From: Bacteroidota bacterium | Lineage (GTDB): Bacteria; Bacteroidota; Bacteroidia; Chitinophagales; Saprospiraceae | Reading direction: 5' to 3' | Assembly (NCBI GenBank): GCA_030147525.1 | Contig: JASBVF010000043.1 | Span: forward strand, 43,721 to 107,720 | DNA: 64,000 bases | Shown here: positions 18,644-27,576 of the stretch, piece after piece | Layout of the letters: every line of letters starts with the position of its first letter | Position numbering within the stretch: the first letter of the stretch is position 1 | Notes under the pieces: generated by a model | Databases searched by the model: none | The model's input: the letters and a program-made list of their open reading frames with translations, nothing else | Told to the model about the DNA's origin: nothing | Made by a program: the position numbers and the translations under genes

Positions 18644-20119
18644 TTAAAACTTAAATCCAGCCGTCAGCATGAATTTATTTCTGAAAGCTTCCCGCATGAC
18701 GGAAGACTCAGGTGCAAAATTTGTCAGATAAGGAGCGAATTGACTCTGGCTGACTTGCCGTTGATAAGCAAAATCAAGGAAAGTACTCTCGCCTCTGATT
18801 CCTGCACCTACACTGAAAGCACTTACCGGATCTGCGTTTTCTGCATACGGCGCAGCGCTTACCAGGTATCCGCCTCTGAACCTCAAACTCTCATATACAA
18901 ATTCCCCGCCAAGCCTGAGATTAAGGGCTGAAGTCAGTTCATTTCCGATCTGAGTATTCAACTCTTGCTCGTATTCAATGTCAGCAGCGTTGCTTGTGTT
19001 GTTGAAATTAAATTTTGCATTGGTGTAATCCACCCACTCCACTTCGGCACTCAGAAAGCCACTTTTACCAAAAATAAAGCCAGCACTGCCGATGAAACGC
19101 CAGGGCGTACGTATCCGGTACTCGAAGGAACCATCCGGAGAAGTGGCCTCGCCATTTTGTACAATTCCATTCAGAAAATAATTGTACTGAACCTGGGTTG
19201 AAAAGCTTTCGCTCAGCCCATACGAAGTTGGTGTGTGAACAGCACCGCCCAGCCTGACCATCTGGCTGAGCCGGTAAATCAAGCCCAGCTTCAAGTTGAT
19301 CCCCGACCCGGTAGCTCGAAGTCGCTCCGTGTAAGCAAGGTCTTCGAAAAAGTCGATGTTATCATTTTCATCGGTCTCACGATAGGTTTTGGTTTCTTCA
19401 AAGCTCAAAATCGGCACACCCAAAGTCGCACCGACCATGAGCCGTTCCCTGTAATTCCCGGCAAAAGAAAACACCAGCTCGTTGATGGAGCCTTGACGGC
19501 GAATGAGCTGTGATTTATCAACATCGGCATTCAAAGGAAAATCGCTGACATAGTCTGAAGGAAAATTATCGGGGTCAGGCCGGTAAATAGCCTCCGCATC
19601 GTAGGCAACTCCTGCCTCCAGCGCATCCAAATTGCCGGGAGTGAGACCTTGAGCCAACTCCAGCCACCGGTCAGTGATAGAGCCGGGTGTAGTGCCTTCG
19701 AAGTAGGTCGTTTGGTGAAAGTTTGCGGTCCGGTTCAGTCCGATCCCAAAAGCCGATACTGTCCAATCAGCACTTAGCGGCCGTGTGGAAAAAACGAGTC
19801 CGATGTTGTTAAAATTGAAATTGGACCTCGCCCTGTCCTGTGTAAAATTGCCGGGAGCATCCAGCTTTTCTTCCACCGTGGAGCGGACAAAAGTCGGGGT
19901 GAAAGTAAATTCAGAGCGCCGGAAAGCTGCCAAGCCCGCAGGGTTTGTACTCAATACTGAAAAATCAGCGCCCAAGGCTCCGGTTGCTCCGCCAACACCC
20001 ACAGTGCGGGCAGTCCCGCCCACTTCGAGAAAAGAATAGCGTACAGCATCTTTCAGTGTTTGGGCAGATATTTCAAAAGAAAAAAAGATGATGGTCAGGA
20101 TGATGCTACAATATTTCAT
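18644..20119 (-). CDS. OmpP1/FadL-family outer-membrane transport protein
   Basis: 491 residues with a signal peptide (MKYCSIILTIIFFSFEISAQ). The early segment GGTARTVGVGGATGALGADF followed by LSTNPAGLAAFRRSEFTFTP is the FadL/OmpP1 signature (normally an NPAG motif). The C-terminus has barrel strands and ends MLTAGFKF. FadL-type barrels carry long-chain fatty acids and other hydrophobic compounds across the outer membrane; in Bacteroidota this branch is often called hemin receptor. The real substrate is unknown. It is monocistronic or led by its own promoter, and a hairpin follows at 18580. Confidence 0.88.
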   Translation of the reverse strand: MKYCSIILTIIFFSFEISAQTLKDAVRYSFLEVGGTARTVGVGGATGALGADFSVLSTNPAGLAAFRRSEFTFTPTFVRSTVEEKLDAPGNFTQDRARSNFNFNNIGLVFSTRPLSADWTVSAFGIGLNRTANFHQTTYFEGTTPGSITDRWLELAQGLTPGNLDALEAGVAYDAEAIYRPDPDNFPSDYVSDFPLNADVDKSQLIRRQGSINELVFSFAGNYRERLMVGATLGVPILSFEETKTYRETDENDNIDFFEDLAYTERLRATGSGINLKLGLIYRLSQMVRLGGAVHTPTSYGLSESFSTQVQYNYFLNGIVQNGEATSPDGSFEYRIRTPWRFIGSAGFIFGKSGFLSAEVEWVDYTNAKFNFNNTSNAADIEYEQELNTQIGNELTSALNLRLGGEFVYESLRFRGGYLVSAAPYAENADPVSAFSVGAGIRGESTFLDFAYQRQVSQSQFAPYLTNFAPESSVMREAFRNKFMLTAGFKF

Positions 20120-20199
20120 GGTTTTCGAAAGCTTTATTTTTAAATGATTGGGTTCAAATTTTAGGTGAAATTTTCAAAGGTCGCCAAATTTCAGGCAAT

Positions 20200-20237
20200 A
20201 AAAAAGTGGGTAGATTTCATCATCAATCCACCCACTT
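20200..20237 (-). terminator. Intrinsic terminator of the Ser/Arg/Gly repeat gene
   Basis: Stem AAGTGGGTAGA (20204-20214) pairs with TCCACCCACTT (20227-20237) with one mismatch. Reading on the minus strand it is followed by TTTTTATTG. Confidence 0.75.
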
Positions 20238-20285
20238 CCTTATATAGTTTAAAGCGTCTGAGTTCAGACATTCTTTGCTTCAAAA

Positions 20286-21656
20286 TCAGTTACCTCTGCC
20301 TCCGCCTCTTGAGCGGCTGCTACCAGACGAACTTCTGATGGTACCACTGCTGCTGCGTGAACTACCGGAAGAACTCCTGTTGAAACCGCCGGAAGAACGG
20401 GTGTTACTACGGCTGTTGTTAAAACCACCGGAAGAACGTGAGCTACTGTTGCTACGGCTGTTGTTAAAACCGCCGGAAGAACGGGAGCTATTGTTGCTGC
20501 GGCTGTTGTTGAAGCCTCCGGAGGAGCGTGAACTGCTGTTACTACGGCTGTTGTTAAAACCACCGGAAGAGCGGGTATTGCTGCGGCTGCGAGAGGAGTT
20601 ATCGATGGAACCACCTGAGCGACTGTTGTTGCTGCGGCTTGGCGCATCATAGCTTCTGGACGGGCGATCGTTCCTATTGTTATCCATGCTGCCTCTCCGG
20701 TTTGGCTCTACACTACGGGAAGGTCTTTCAATTTCCCTTGGCGCAGTAGCCGGCTCAATCGTACGTGATCTTGAGCGGGTGTTTTCTTCCTGCCTGGTTT
20801 CAGGCCGTGTATTTGTGCGGTCGTTGTTCAACTCACGGCGAATAGCTTCTCTTTCAGAACGCTGATCAGCTGAACCTGAACGTGGAGCAGACAATGCCTC
20901 ACGGCGTGATGCGCTGTTTTCAGTAGTACCGCGGGTAGTGTTACCCGGTGTTCTAAGGCTGCGATCATTGGAAGAGCCATCAGGACGAACACCGGTTCTT
21001 CTCGAGCCATAGTAGTTATTGTTAGTGTTGGACACTGTATTGTAGGTGTATCCGCCGCCCCAGCTTGGTGGGCAGTAGTAGGAACCATAACCGCCGCCAC
21101 CGGCGAAGTATGGATTGCCACCGTAGAAACCACCGCCACCACCATAGAAATTATTAACTACGTAAGTATTGCCAAAACCACCACCGTACCACGGGTCATT
21201 CCACCGGCTTCTCCAAGGATTGCCATAGGAAACCCAGCTCGGTCCAAAACCATAATTCCATCTGTTCCAACGATTCCATGAACGATAGGACCAGAAGTTG
21301 TCATAGATCAATACCGTGGTAATACCAGGCGACCAGAAGGGGTCGTAGTAGGCTACGTCCACATAAACGGGATCAAAATAATTGAACCCGTAATAAGGCC
21401 GGTGAAAACGGCGAATGCGGGAAGTGTAGTGATAGTTGTAGTCGTCGTAGTAGTCGTAATCATCATCATCGTAATTACTGTCATAGTTATTATTGGAATA
21501 ACTATCGTTGTAATTATTGCTGGATGAAGACGAATAATAATAATCCCCGTCGGTATCCGGATTGTAGTACAAATCATCGTACTGTGCGACGCCGACGTTC
21601 GCCCAGCCAAAGGCAAAAAGAGCGAACAACAGGACAAGCATCTTATTTCTTTTCAT
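20286..21656 (-). CDS. Low-complexity secreted protein with 15-residue Ser/Arg/Gly repeats
   Basis: 456 residues with a signal peptide (MKRNKMLVLLFALFAFGWANVGVAQ). Residues about 28-75 are Tyr/Asp/Asn/Ser-rich, and about 80-215 are Trp/Tyr/Gly/Asn-rich (YGFNYFDPVYVDVAYYDPFW). A charged central part is rich in Arg, Ser, Glu and Thr. The C-terminus holds four tandem copies of a 15-residue unit of the form RSSGGFNNSRSNSSS, then shorter SSG/SRS units. The family is not one I can name; similar proteins are common and unstudied in Bacteroidota. An extracellular matrix or cell-envelope role is a guess. Low complexity makes the exact repeat number prone to assembly error. Confidence 0.75.
   Translation of the reverse strand: MKRNKMLVLLFALFAFGWANVGVAQYDDLYYNPDTDGDYYYSSSSSNNYNDSYSNNNYDSNYDDDDYDYYDDYNYHYTSRIRRFHRPYYGFNYFDPVYVDVAYYDPFWSPGITTVLIYDNFWSYRSWNRWNRWNYGFGPSWVSYGNPWRSRWNDPWYGGGFGNTYVVNNFYGGGGGFYGGNPYFAGGGGYGSYYCPPSWGGGYTYNTVSNTNNNYYGSRRTGVRPDGSSNDRSLRTPGNTTRGTTENSASRREALSAPRSGSADQRSEREAIRRELNNDRTNTRPETRQEENTRSRSRTIEPATAPREIERPSRSVEPNRRGSMDNNRNDRPSRSYDAPSRSNNSRSGGSIDNSSRSRSNTRSSGGFNNSRSNSSSRSSGGFNNSRSNNSSRSSGGFNNSRSNSSSRSSGGFNNSRSNTRSSGGFNRSSSGSSRSSSGTIRSSSGSSRSRGGGRGN
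20385..20600 (-). repeat. 45-bp in-frame tandem repeats in the Ser/Arg/Gly protein gene
   Basis: At least four units of 45 bp encode RSSGGFNNSRSN plus SSS, NSS or T. Synonymous differences between copies show that the repeats are not brand-new duplications. Confidence 0.85.
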
Positions 21657-21990
21657 TTTACAAATATTTTATTTGGTAATTACTTCAATTCTCTCTTTCG
21701 AGTTTGCAGTCACGAATTTATTAGCTTTGCGCCACTTTTTGTGTTAAGGGGGAACTAAAATCGATTTTCGCCCCTGTTAAAGTTTATAATAGAAAGCAAT
21801 TAAAAGACGCAAGGTTTATCCAAACGTCATTTAATATTCTCTTAAAATGCCCGTTTTTCATCAAAAACCGCTGATAGTGGGCAATATAAATGTTAAAATC
21901 TTGAAAAACGGCCTTTTGCTTTTTGTTGTCAGTGATTCTTTTTTATAACCCAATCACACACGGCTAAAAGTCAAAAGCCACCAAACATCC
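21657..21990. other. Divergent intergenic region before proS
   Basis: 334 bp, AT-rich, between the divergent repeat-protein gene and proS. It must hold both promoters. TAGCTTTG at 21722-21729 fits a -7 box pointing toward proS but is about 260 bp from its start. I see no RNA gene or repeat. Confidence 0.5.
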
Positions 21991-23457
21991 ATGGCAAAAG
22001 AAATTACTTCCAGAGATCAGGACTACTCCCAATGGTACGTAGATATTGTTAAAAAAGCAAACCTCGCCGAACATTCGGCCGTGCGGGGATGCATGGTCAT
22101 CAAGCCTCACGGTTACGCCGTTTGGGAAAACATGCGGGACCAACTCGACCGGATGTTTAAAGATACCGGCCACGTCAACGCTTATTTCCCGCTTTTTATC
22201 CCTAAAAGTTTTCTCAGTAAAGAGGCGCAGCACGTCGAGGGTTTTGCGAAAGAATGTGCAGTGATCACCCACCACAGACTGATGAACGACCCCAACGGAG
22301 GCGGCGTAGTCGTTGACCCCGATTCAAAATTGGAGGAAGAACTCATCGTCCGCCCAACTTCCGAAACCATCATCTGGGACACCTACCGCACCTGGATCAA
22401 CAGCTACCGGGACCTCCCGCTGCTCATCAACCAATGGGCCAACGTCGTGCGCTGGGAAATGCGTACCCGTTTGTTTCTCCGTACCACAGAATTTCTCTGG
22501 CAGGAAGGCCACACCGCCCACGCCACCAAGGAAGAAGCGATTGAGGAAACGCTGACCATCCTTGATGTGTACGCCAAATTTGCAGAGGAGTACATGGCCA
22601 TGCCGGTGATCAAAGGCATCAAAACCGCCAACGAACGCTTCGCCGGCGCCGACGAAACCTACTGCATCGAAGCGCTCATGCAGGATGGCAAGGCACTGCA
22701 AGCTGGCACCTCACACTTCCTCGGACAGAATTTTGCAAAGGCATTCGATGTGAAATTTTTAAACGAAAACAACGAACAGGAATACGTCTGGGCATCGTCG
22801 TGGGGCGTTTCTACCCGCCTCGTCGGTGGTCTCATCATGACCCACTCCGATGACGACGGACTGGTTTTACCACCAAAACTGGCTCCTACCCAGGTCATCA
22901 TTGTTCCGATCCCAAAACCGGCTGCAGAAATTGACGAGGCTGCCGAAAAAATCATGAACGCACTGAGAGCCAAAGGCATCCGGGTGAAATATGACACCGA
23001 CCAGAAAAAACGTCCCGGCTTCAAGTTTGCAGAGCATGAAATGCACGGCACTCCGATCCGCCTGGGCATCGGCGCACGTGACCTTGCCAACGGACAGGTC
23101 GAAGTTGCCCGCCGGGATACCAAGGACAAAACGAACCAGCCAGTGGAAGGCATCGCTGATTACGTCGCCAATTTGCTGGATGAAATTCAGCAAAACCTGT
23201 TCAACCGGGCCGTTCAGTATCGTGCCGATCACACCACGACCGTTGACAATTTCGATGATTTTCAAAGCGTACTGGACAGCAAGGGCGGCTTCGTTTCCGC
23301 TCATTGGGACGGCACGACGGAAACGGAGTTAAAAATCAAGGAATTGACCAAAGCGACCATTCGCTGCATTCCTCTCGACGGTGAGTTGGAGGACGGTAAG
23401 TGCGTGCTGACCGGTAAGCCATCCAGGCAGCGGGTGCTGTTTGCGAGAGCCTATTGA
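21991..23457 (+). CDS. proS: Proline--tRNA ligase (archaeal/eukaryotic type)
   Basis: Attaches proline to tRNA-Pro in the cytosol. The 488-residue length, the N-terminus ([20 protein letters not shown]) and the C-terminal end VLFARAY match the short type 3 ProRS without the editing insertion. Class II motif 2 is [20 protein letters not shown]. Motif 3 falls near [20 protein letters not shown]. The C-terminal half has the anticodon-binding domain ([43 protein letters not shown]). A terminator follows. It stands alone, divergent from the repeat protein gene. Confidence 0.97.
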   Translation: MAKEITSRDQDYSQWYVDIVKKANLAEHSAVRGCMVIKPHGYAVWENMRDQLDRMFKDTGHVNAYFPLFIPKSFLSKEAQHVEGFAKECAVITHHRLMNDPNGGGVVVDPDSKLEEELIVRPTSETIIWDTYRTWINSYRDLPLLINQWANVVRWEMRTRLFLRTTEFLWQEGHTAHATKEEAIEETLTILDVYAKFAEEYMAMPVIKGIKTANERFAGADETYCIEALMQDGKALQAGTSHFLGQNFAKAFDVKFLNENNEQEYVWASSWGVSTRLVGGLIMTHSDDDGLVLPPKLAPTQVIIVPIPKPAAEIDEAAEKIMNALRAKGIRVKYDTDQKKRPGFKFAEHEMHGTPIRLGIGARDLANGQVEVARRDTKDKTNQPVEGIADYVANLLDEIQQNLFNRAVQYRADHTTTVDNFDDFQSVLDSKGGFVSAHWDGTTETELKIKELTKATIRCIPLDGELEDGKCVLTGKPSRQRVLFARAY

Positions 23458-23475
23458 TCCGCATTTTTTCAAAAT

Positions 23476-23520
23476 AAAAAAGGGGAAGCGAACTCAAATT
23501 CGCCTCCCCTTTTCCTTTTT
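23476..23520. terminator. Bidirectional intrinsic terminator after proS
   Basis: Stem AAAAGGGGAAGCGAA (23478-23492) pairs with TTCGCCTCCCCTTTT (23499-23513) with one mismatch. It lies between the converging proS and TPM genes. Confidence 0.88.
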
Positions 23521-23534
23521 GTGTGCTGCTTTTT

Positions 23535-24308
23535 TCACCAGCTACCTCCTGCGCCGCCGCCGCCAAATCCGCCGCCGCCGAAGCCACCAAACCCTCCTCC
23601 ATCGAAGCCGCCGCCACCGCCGCCCCAATTACCACCACTGCCGGGCCCAAAAATGATCCATCCGCCACTGCCGGAATCGTACCTGCCGCTGCGACGGTAT
23701 CCACCGCCACCGCCACCACCTTTGCTGATGAGGATAATGATGATGATGAAAATAATGATGAAAATAATGATCACAGGAATGGGCGTTTCTTCCCCGCCAC
23801 CAACGTTTTCGTTGGTGAACTCGCCATTACCAAGCTTAATGATATAATCAGTGGCCTGATCAATGCCCTGATAATAATTCTGCTGCCGGAAATTTGGGAC
23901 GATCACCCGCTCAATAATTCGCCTCGACATCGCATCGGTTAAAAAACCTTCAGCGCCGTAGCCGGCCTGAATCCGCACCTTTCGGTCGCCGAGTGCAATG
24001 TAGATCAGAATACCGTTGTTTTTGCCCTGACGGCCAATGCCCCAGCCCTCGGCAAGCCGGTAGGAATAGTCAAATATATCGTCGCCTTCCAGCGAGTTTT
24101 CAATAACGACGGCGATCTGGGTCGAGGTAGAATCGTCGTAGGCTACAAGTTTTTGCTCCAAAGCTGCCACCTCGCCGGAACTGAGCGTGCCTGTGAAATC
24201 ATTCACCAGCCGGGGCGGGTTGGGTACAGGCGGAATCTCTTTTGCCAATGCCAGCAAAGGCAAAAGCAAAAACAAGGGGAGCAAAATATTTTTAAAAGCT
24301 ATTTTCAT
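23535..24308 (-). CDS. TPM-domain protein, YgcG-like, with membrane anchor and Gly-rich tail
   Basis: 257 residues: signal peptide to about 22, then PPVPNPPRLVNDFTGTLSSG, the usual start of secreted TPM (Psb32/TLP18.3/MOLO-1) domains. The conserved stretches TQIAVVIENSLEGDDIFDY, GWGIGRQGKNNGILIYIA and VRIQAGYGAEGFLTDA follow. One Ile-rich membrane segment lies near residue 182. The tail is almost all glycine with aromatic residues. TPM domains of this type act in envelope or photosystem maintenance and some have phosphatase activity; the role here is unknown. It is the last gene of the lemA-TPM-TPM operon, starting 12 nt after the previous stop. Confidence 0.9.
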   Translation of the reverse strand: MKIAFKNILLPLFLLLPLLALAKEIPPVPNPPRLVNDFTGTLSSGEVAALEQKLVAYDDSTSTQIAVVIENSLEGDDIFDYSYRLAEGWGIGRQGKNNGILIYIALGDRKVRIQAGYGAEGFLTDAMSRRIIERVIVPNFRQQNYYQGIDQATDYIIKLGNGEFTNENVGGGEETPIPVIIIFIIIFIIIIILISKGGGGGGGYRRSGRYDSGSGGWIIFGPGSGGNWGGGGGGFDGGGFGGFGGGGFGGGGAGGSW

Positions 24309-24320
24309 TTAGAAACTGTG

Positions 24321-24752
24321 TCAGCGGCCGTAAGAAATTTCATCAGAGAGCTCGTTTTTATCGCCTTTTTCCCAGGGGAAATGCTCCCTTAATTTCTCTC
24401 CGGCCAGTTGGATGCCCAGGCAAACACCTTCGGCAAATTTGCCCTGACGAAAATTTTGCTGCATCACATCCCGAACATCCTCCCAAAAATGAGACGGCAC
24501 TTTTTGGTTGATACCCTGATCGCCGTAAATGGCAAACTCATGCTTAGAAGGCACAATGAAAATCAGCACCCCGTTGTGCAACTCCGTACGATCCATTTTT
24601 AGCTTATGAAAAGTCCGGGAGGCCGCACCGGTAATGCTGCCTTCGTAGTTGCGTTCCAGGTGTACCCTGATTTCACCGGAGGTCTGCCGCTCTGCTTCCT
24701 TGATGGCAGCGATGATGCGTTGCTCGTCTTCTTTAGTGAAAAAATCGATCAT
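24321..24752 (-). CDS. TPM-domain protein without signal peptide
   Basis: 143 residues from the ATG at 24752. The frame is open to 24824, but that part is read from an intergenic hairpin repeat, so I place the start at MIDFFTKEDEQRIIAAIKEAE. TPM features: RQTSGEIRVHLERNYEG, FHKLKMDRTELHNGVLIFIV, FAIYGDQGINQKVPSHFWED. It lacks the N-terminal signal and the membrane anchor of the neighbouring TPM protein and is probably cytosolic or peripheral. The operon lemA-TPM-TPM is a recurrent pairing; the joint function is not established. Confidence 0.88.
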   Translation of the reverse strand: MIDFFTKEDEQRIIAAIKEAERQTSGEIRVHLERNYEGSITGAASRTFHKLKMDRTELHNGVLIFIVPSKHEFAIYGDQGINQKVPSHFWEDVRDVMQQNFRQGKFAEGVCLGIQLAGEKLREHFPWEKGDKNELSDEISYGR

Positions 24753-24756
24753 CTGA

Positions 24757-24845
24757 AATGGTGAATGATGAATGATGAGCGATGAATGACGAGGAGCTCT
24801 GCGAAAGGCAGGTTCATCATTCATCGTTCATCGTTTATCATTGAT
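24757..24845. repeat. Word-like inverted repeat (GATGAATGATGA family) between lemA and the TPM gene
   Basis: Arm 24757-24790 is made of stuttered GAATGATGAATGATGAGC-type words. Arm 24813-24845 carries the complement (TTCATCATTCATCGTTCATC). They are separated by about 22 nt, pairing is imperfect and the register can slip. The right arm ends at the lemA stop codon (24845). The same words occur in the TPP riboswitch at 45902-45963. Confidence 0.8.
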
Positions 24846-25429
24846 TAGAATTCTACTTTCGGTGCATTTTGGGCAGCCTGATCAGCTTCAAACACGCCTT
24901 TGCGCTCAAATCCGAAGATGCCCGCCCAGAAATTGGCAGGGAAGCGGCGAACGGCATTGTTGTATTCCGAAACGGCGCCGTTGTATTTATCCCGCTCTAC
25001 CTTGATGCGGTTTTCCGTGCCTTCCAGCTGCGATTGCAACTCCTTGAAAGATTCGGTCGCACGCAGTTCTGGATAATTTTCAGTGACCATGAGCAGACGG
25101 CCAAGGGCAGAGGAAAGTTCGCCCTGTGCGGCCTGAAATTCGGCCAGCTTTTCCGGTGTCAGGTTGGTAGGATCCACCTGGATGCTGGTCGCACGAGCAC
25201 GGGCATCAGCTACCTGCGTAAGGGTGGATTGTTCAAAATTCGCCACACCTTTCACGGTGTTGACGAGATTTGGAATCAGGTCGGCACGGCGCTGATAAGC
25301 GCTCTGAACGTTACCCCAGGCTTGTTCCACAGTGGTGTCTTTTTCAACAAAACCATTGTAGGAGTTGCAGCCGGAAAAAGCGACGATCAAACCGAAAATA
25401 ACGAGGACGATGACGAGGACAGGTCTCAT
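24845..25429 (-). CDS. lemA: LemA family protein
   Basis: 194 residues from the ATG at 25429, where a hydrophobic N-terminus with a possible lipobox (IVAFSGCNSYNGF) begins; the upstream open stretch to 25570 looks untranslated. LemA hallmarks: CNSYNGFVEKDTTVEQAW, NVQSAYQRRADLIPNLVNTV and long helices with LTPEKLAEFQAAQGELSSAL and RLLMVTENYPELRATESF. LemA proteins are membrane-tethered helical bundles of unclear role. It leads an operon with two TPM genes, the common arrangement. A word-like hairpin separates it from the next gene. Confidence 0.95.
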   Translation of the reverse strand: MRPVLVIVLVIFGLIVAFSGCNSYNGFVEKDTTVEQAWGNVQSAYQRRADLIPNLVNTVKGVANFEQSTLTQVADARARATSIQVDPTNLTPEKLAEFQAAQGELSSALGRLLMVTENYPELRATESFKELQSQLEGTENRIKVERDKYNGAVSEYNNAVRRFPANFWAGIFGFERKGVFEADQAAQNAPKVEF

Positions 25430-25627
25430 TGGCAAAAAATTTTGTTTTGATAATGAATTAATTTTCAATGGTGAAAGTAAGCCAGATTCAGGTTGTGAAA
25501 TTTCACAGAGAATCGCTTCACTCCTGCATTTTTCACTATTCTGATGAGAAAATGGCGAAAAGTCACCCATCGTTCAATGGGGCCGCCACTATTTCTGCAA
25601 ACATCGTAAAATTAGCGATAAACGGCT

Positions 25628-26452
25628 TCAATCATTCATTTCCCGGATCAATTCTTTCACCACCAGCGCCACTTTCGGCTCCACGGAATTGACCATGGCA
25701 ATCACTTCTTCCACAGTCGTTTCACGGATGGCTTCGATAGGGTAGCTTTTATTTGAAACGACCGACACCACAAAAATTTTCATCTCCGAGTGCTTCGCAA
25801 CGAGTACCTCGGGCACAGTGGACATCCCGACCACATCGCCGCCGATGCGGTGCAAAAATTCATACTCGGCGGGTGTCTCCAAATTCGGGCCTTGCAAACC
25901 GACGTACACTCCCTGGTGCGCCCGGATGCCATTTTTTTTAGCGATGGCCGTAGCTTTTTCAAGCATCTCCCGGTCGTAGGTGTGCAACAGATCTGGGAAA
26001 CGCACCCCGAGGCGCTCATCGTTGGGGCCACGCAAAGGGTTTTCCGGTTGCAGGTTGATGTGGTCTTTGATGAAAACCAGGTCGCCCGCTTCGAAATCCG
26101 AATTCGTACTACCCGCCGCATTGGAAATGATGAGCCGCTCCACGCCAAGCGCTTTCATCACCCGAACGGGAAAAGTCACTTGCTGCATGGAGTAACCTTC
26201 GTAAAAATGAAACCGGCCGGCCATCGCCACGACGTTGGCCCCGGCTATTTTACCAAAAATCAACTTGCCTGCGTGGCTTTGCACCGTAGAGACGGGGAAG
26301 TGCGGAATGTTTTGATAATCAATAATTTCCACAGCCTGGATTTCATCCGCCAACCTGCTGAGGCCGGTACCGAGAATGATGCCGGTCGTGGGTTTAACAT
26401 CCGTTCGGGAGCGGATAAATCGAACGGCTTCCTGAATTTGATCGTAAAGCAT
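25628..26452 (-). CDS. Purine-nucleoside phosphorylase (trimeric, inosine/guanosine type)
   Basis: Splits inosine or guanosine with phosphate to base and ribose 1-phosphate (purine salvage, cytosol). 274 residues from the ATG at 26452. Motifs: GIILGTGLSRLADEI (phosphate-loop region), SHAGKLIFG, MAGRFHFYEGYSMQQVTFPV, ISNAAGSTN, GVYVGLQGPNLETPAEYEFL and VVGMSTVPEVLVAKH. The active-site glutamate (in PNLETPAEYE), the GMSTVPE segment and the SNKSYP substitution for the usual TN-containing loop are visible. The upstream part of the frame (to 26584) overlaps an inverted repeat and is not coding. Confidence 0.95.
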   Translation of the reverse strand: MLYDQIQEAVRFIRSRTDVKPTTGIILGTGLSRLADEIQAVEIIDYQNIPHFPVSTVQSHAGKLIFGKIAGANVVAMAGRFHFYEGYSMQQVTFPVRVMKALGVERLIISNAAGSTNSDFEAGDLVFIKDHINLQPENPLRGPNDERLGVRFPDLLHTYDREMLEKATAIAKKNGIRAHQGVYVGLQGPNLETPAEYEFLHRIGGDVVGMSTVPEVLVAKHSEMKIFVVSVVSNKSYPIEAIRETTVEEVIAMVNSVEPKVALVVKELIREMND

Positions 26453-26489
26453 GAACTGTGTTTTGAAATGACTGGCAATGATAAGGAAA

Positions 26490-26646
26490 AAGTAGGCGAG
26501 TAGGCCGGCAGGCGAGTAGGCATAAAAGCATCGGCAAGTATCAAAAAAATAATTTCCAAAATGACCACCTGGAAATTGACCCAAAGAGTAACCCTCTGAA
26601 AATCAGCACTTACCGGCCTACTGCCTACTCGCCTACCGGCCTACTC
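26490..26646. repeat. Word-like inverted repeat (GGCGAGTAGGC family) between PNP and SDR genes
   Basis: Arm 26490-26522 is built from AGTAGGCGAGTAGGCCGG-type words. Arm 26611-26646 is its complement (CCTACTGCCTACTCGCC). About 24 nt match almost perfectly, but the spacer is 88 nt. The right arm contains the TAG stop codon of the SDR gene (26641-26643). Confidence 0.8.
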
Positions 26647-27414
26647 AAACGGCGGTTCCGGGCTGACCGACGACCACCCACCATCGATCACCAGCGTCTG
26701 CCCGGTGATTTGACCGGCTGCCGGCGACACTAAAAACAGCGCCGCCTGCGCAATATCTTCCGGTGTGGAAGCTCGTCCGGTGGGAGATAGTTTTTTCCAA
26801 ATTTCCGGGTAGTCGGGGTCGTCGGTGAGGGTACGCTCGGTGAGGGTAGCGCCGGGCGCCAGGGCGTTGGCCGTGATGTTGAACGGCGAAAGCTCCGGCA
26901 CAAGCGCCTTTGCCAGCATTTGCAGCCCGGCTTTCGTCATGCCGTAGGCGGCAAGGCGACGGTGCGCCTGATTGCCAGTGACGGAGGACATGAATAAAAT
27001 GCGTCCGCCGGTGCCCTGCCTCCGCATCTGCCGGGCGGCAAACTGTGCCAGAAAAAACGAGCCTTGCAGGTTGACGGCCAGCAATTTTTGCAGACTTTCC
27101 AGTTTGTATTCAAAAAAATCGCCGAAGGTGGTGATGCCTGCATTGGCGATGGTGATGTCCAGCCTGCCGGATTTTTCCACGGCCGTGTCCACGAGCCGTT
27201 GAATGACTGCCAGATCGCTCACGTCACCGGCCACGGGCCAGACGGTAACACCCTCGCCGGAGATGCCTGAGGCAGCCTTCTCAGCCAGTTTTTCATCCAG
27301 GTCGTTCAGGACGACGGAGGCGCCGCCCTGGGCCAGTTGCCGGGCGATTTCGAAGCCGATGCCCGTACCGGCGCCGGTGACGATGGCGGTTTGGGAGGTG
27401 AAAATTTTTTTCAT
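26641..27414 (-). CDS. SDR-family NAD(P)-dependent oxidoreductase
   Basis: 257 residues from the ATG at 27414. Classical short-chain dehydrogenase features: cofactor loop TGAGTGIG at residues 13-20, LNDLDE after strand 2, AGDVSD, IANAGIT, catalytic serine in MSSVTG, YGMTK with the catalytic Tyr and Lys, and APGATLTERT. The end GQTLVIDGGW is the common SDR finish. It probably reduces or oxidises a small alcohol/ketone; the sequence does not give the substrate (3-oxoacyl-ACP reductase-like or sugar/sterol-like are possible). It lies just downstream of, and divergent from, the M14 peptidase gene. Confidence 0.92.
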   Translation of the reverse strand: MKKIFTSQTAIVTGAGTGIGFEIARQLAQGGASVVLNDLDEKLAEKAASGISGEGVTVWPVAGDVSDLAVIQRLVDTAVEKSGRLDITIANAGITTFGDFFEYKLESLQKLLAVNLQGSFFLAQFAARQMRRQGTGGRILFMSSVTGNQAHRRLAAYGMTKAGLQMLAKALVPELSPFNITANALAPGATLTERTLTDDPDYPEIWKKLSPTGRASTPEDIAQAALFLVSPAAGQITGQTLVIDGGWSSVSPEPPFE

Positions 27415-27576
27415 TGAAAATGGATTGAGCAGGAAAGATGAGGAGCATTTTTTAAAAATAAAAAACCCGGGCCAGCTTGAACCCTGATGGAAACCAAGAT
27501 TTGAACCACTTTCCTTAATATTGTGCCCCACCTTCAAGGTGCCGTTTTCATTTTTTCAAATCGAAAAATCATTTCC

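Noticed and set aside
20385..20600. CRISPR-like array of regularly spaced repeats
   Set aside because: The 45-bp units are in frame, have no unique spacers and encode a continuous protein repeat.
23521..23942. Proline- and alanine-rich plus-strand ORFs opposite the TPM gene
   Set aside because: They mirror the Gly-rich tail of the minus-strand TPM protein and have no other support.
24753..24824. Longer start of the second TPM gene
   Set aside because: This extension is read from a hairpin repeat, while homology begins at the ATG at 24752.
26453..26584. 44-residue N-terminal extension of the purine nucleoside phosphorylase
   Set aside because: It overlaps an inverted repeat and the family starts at the ATG at 26452.
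26490..26646. A miniature transposon between the PNP and SDR genes
   Set aside because: No target-site duplication was seen and the arms are made of stuttered words; the other hairpins with the same plan have different sequences.
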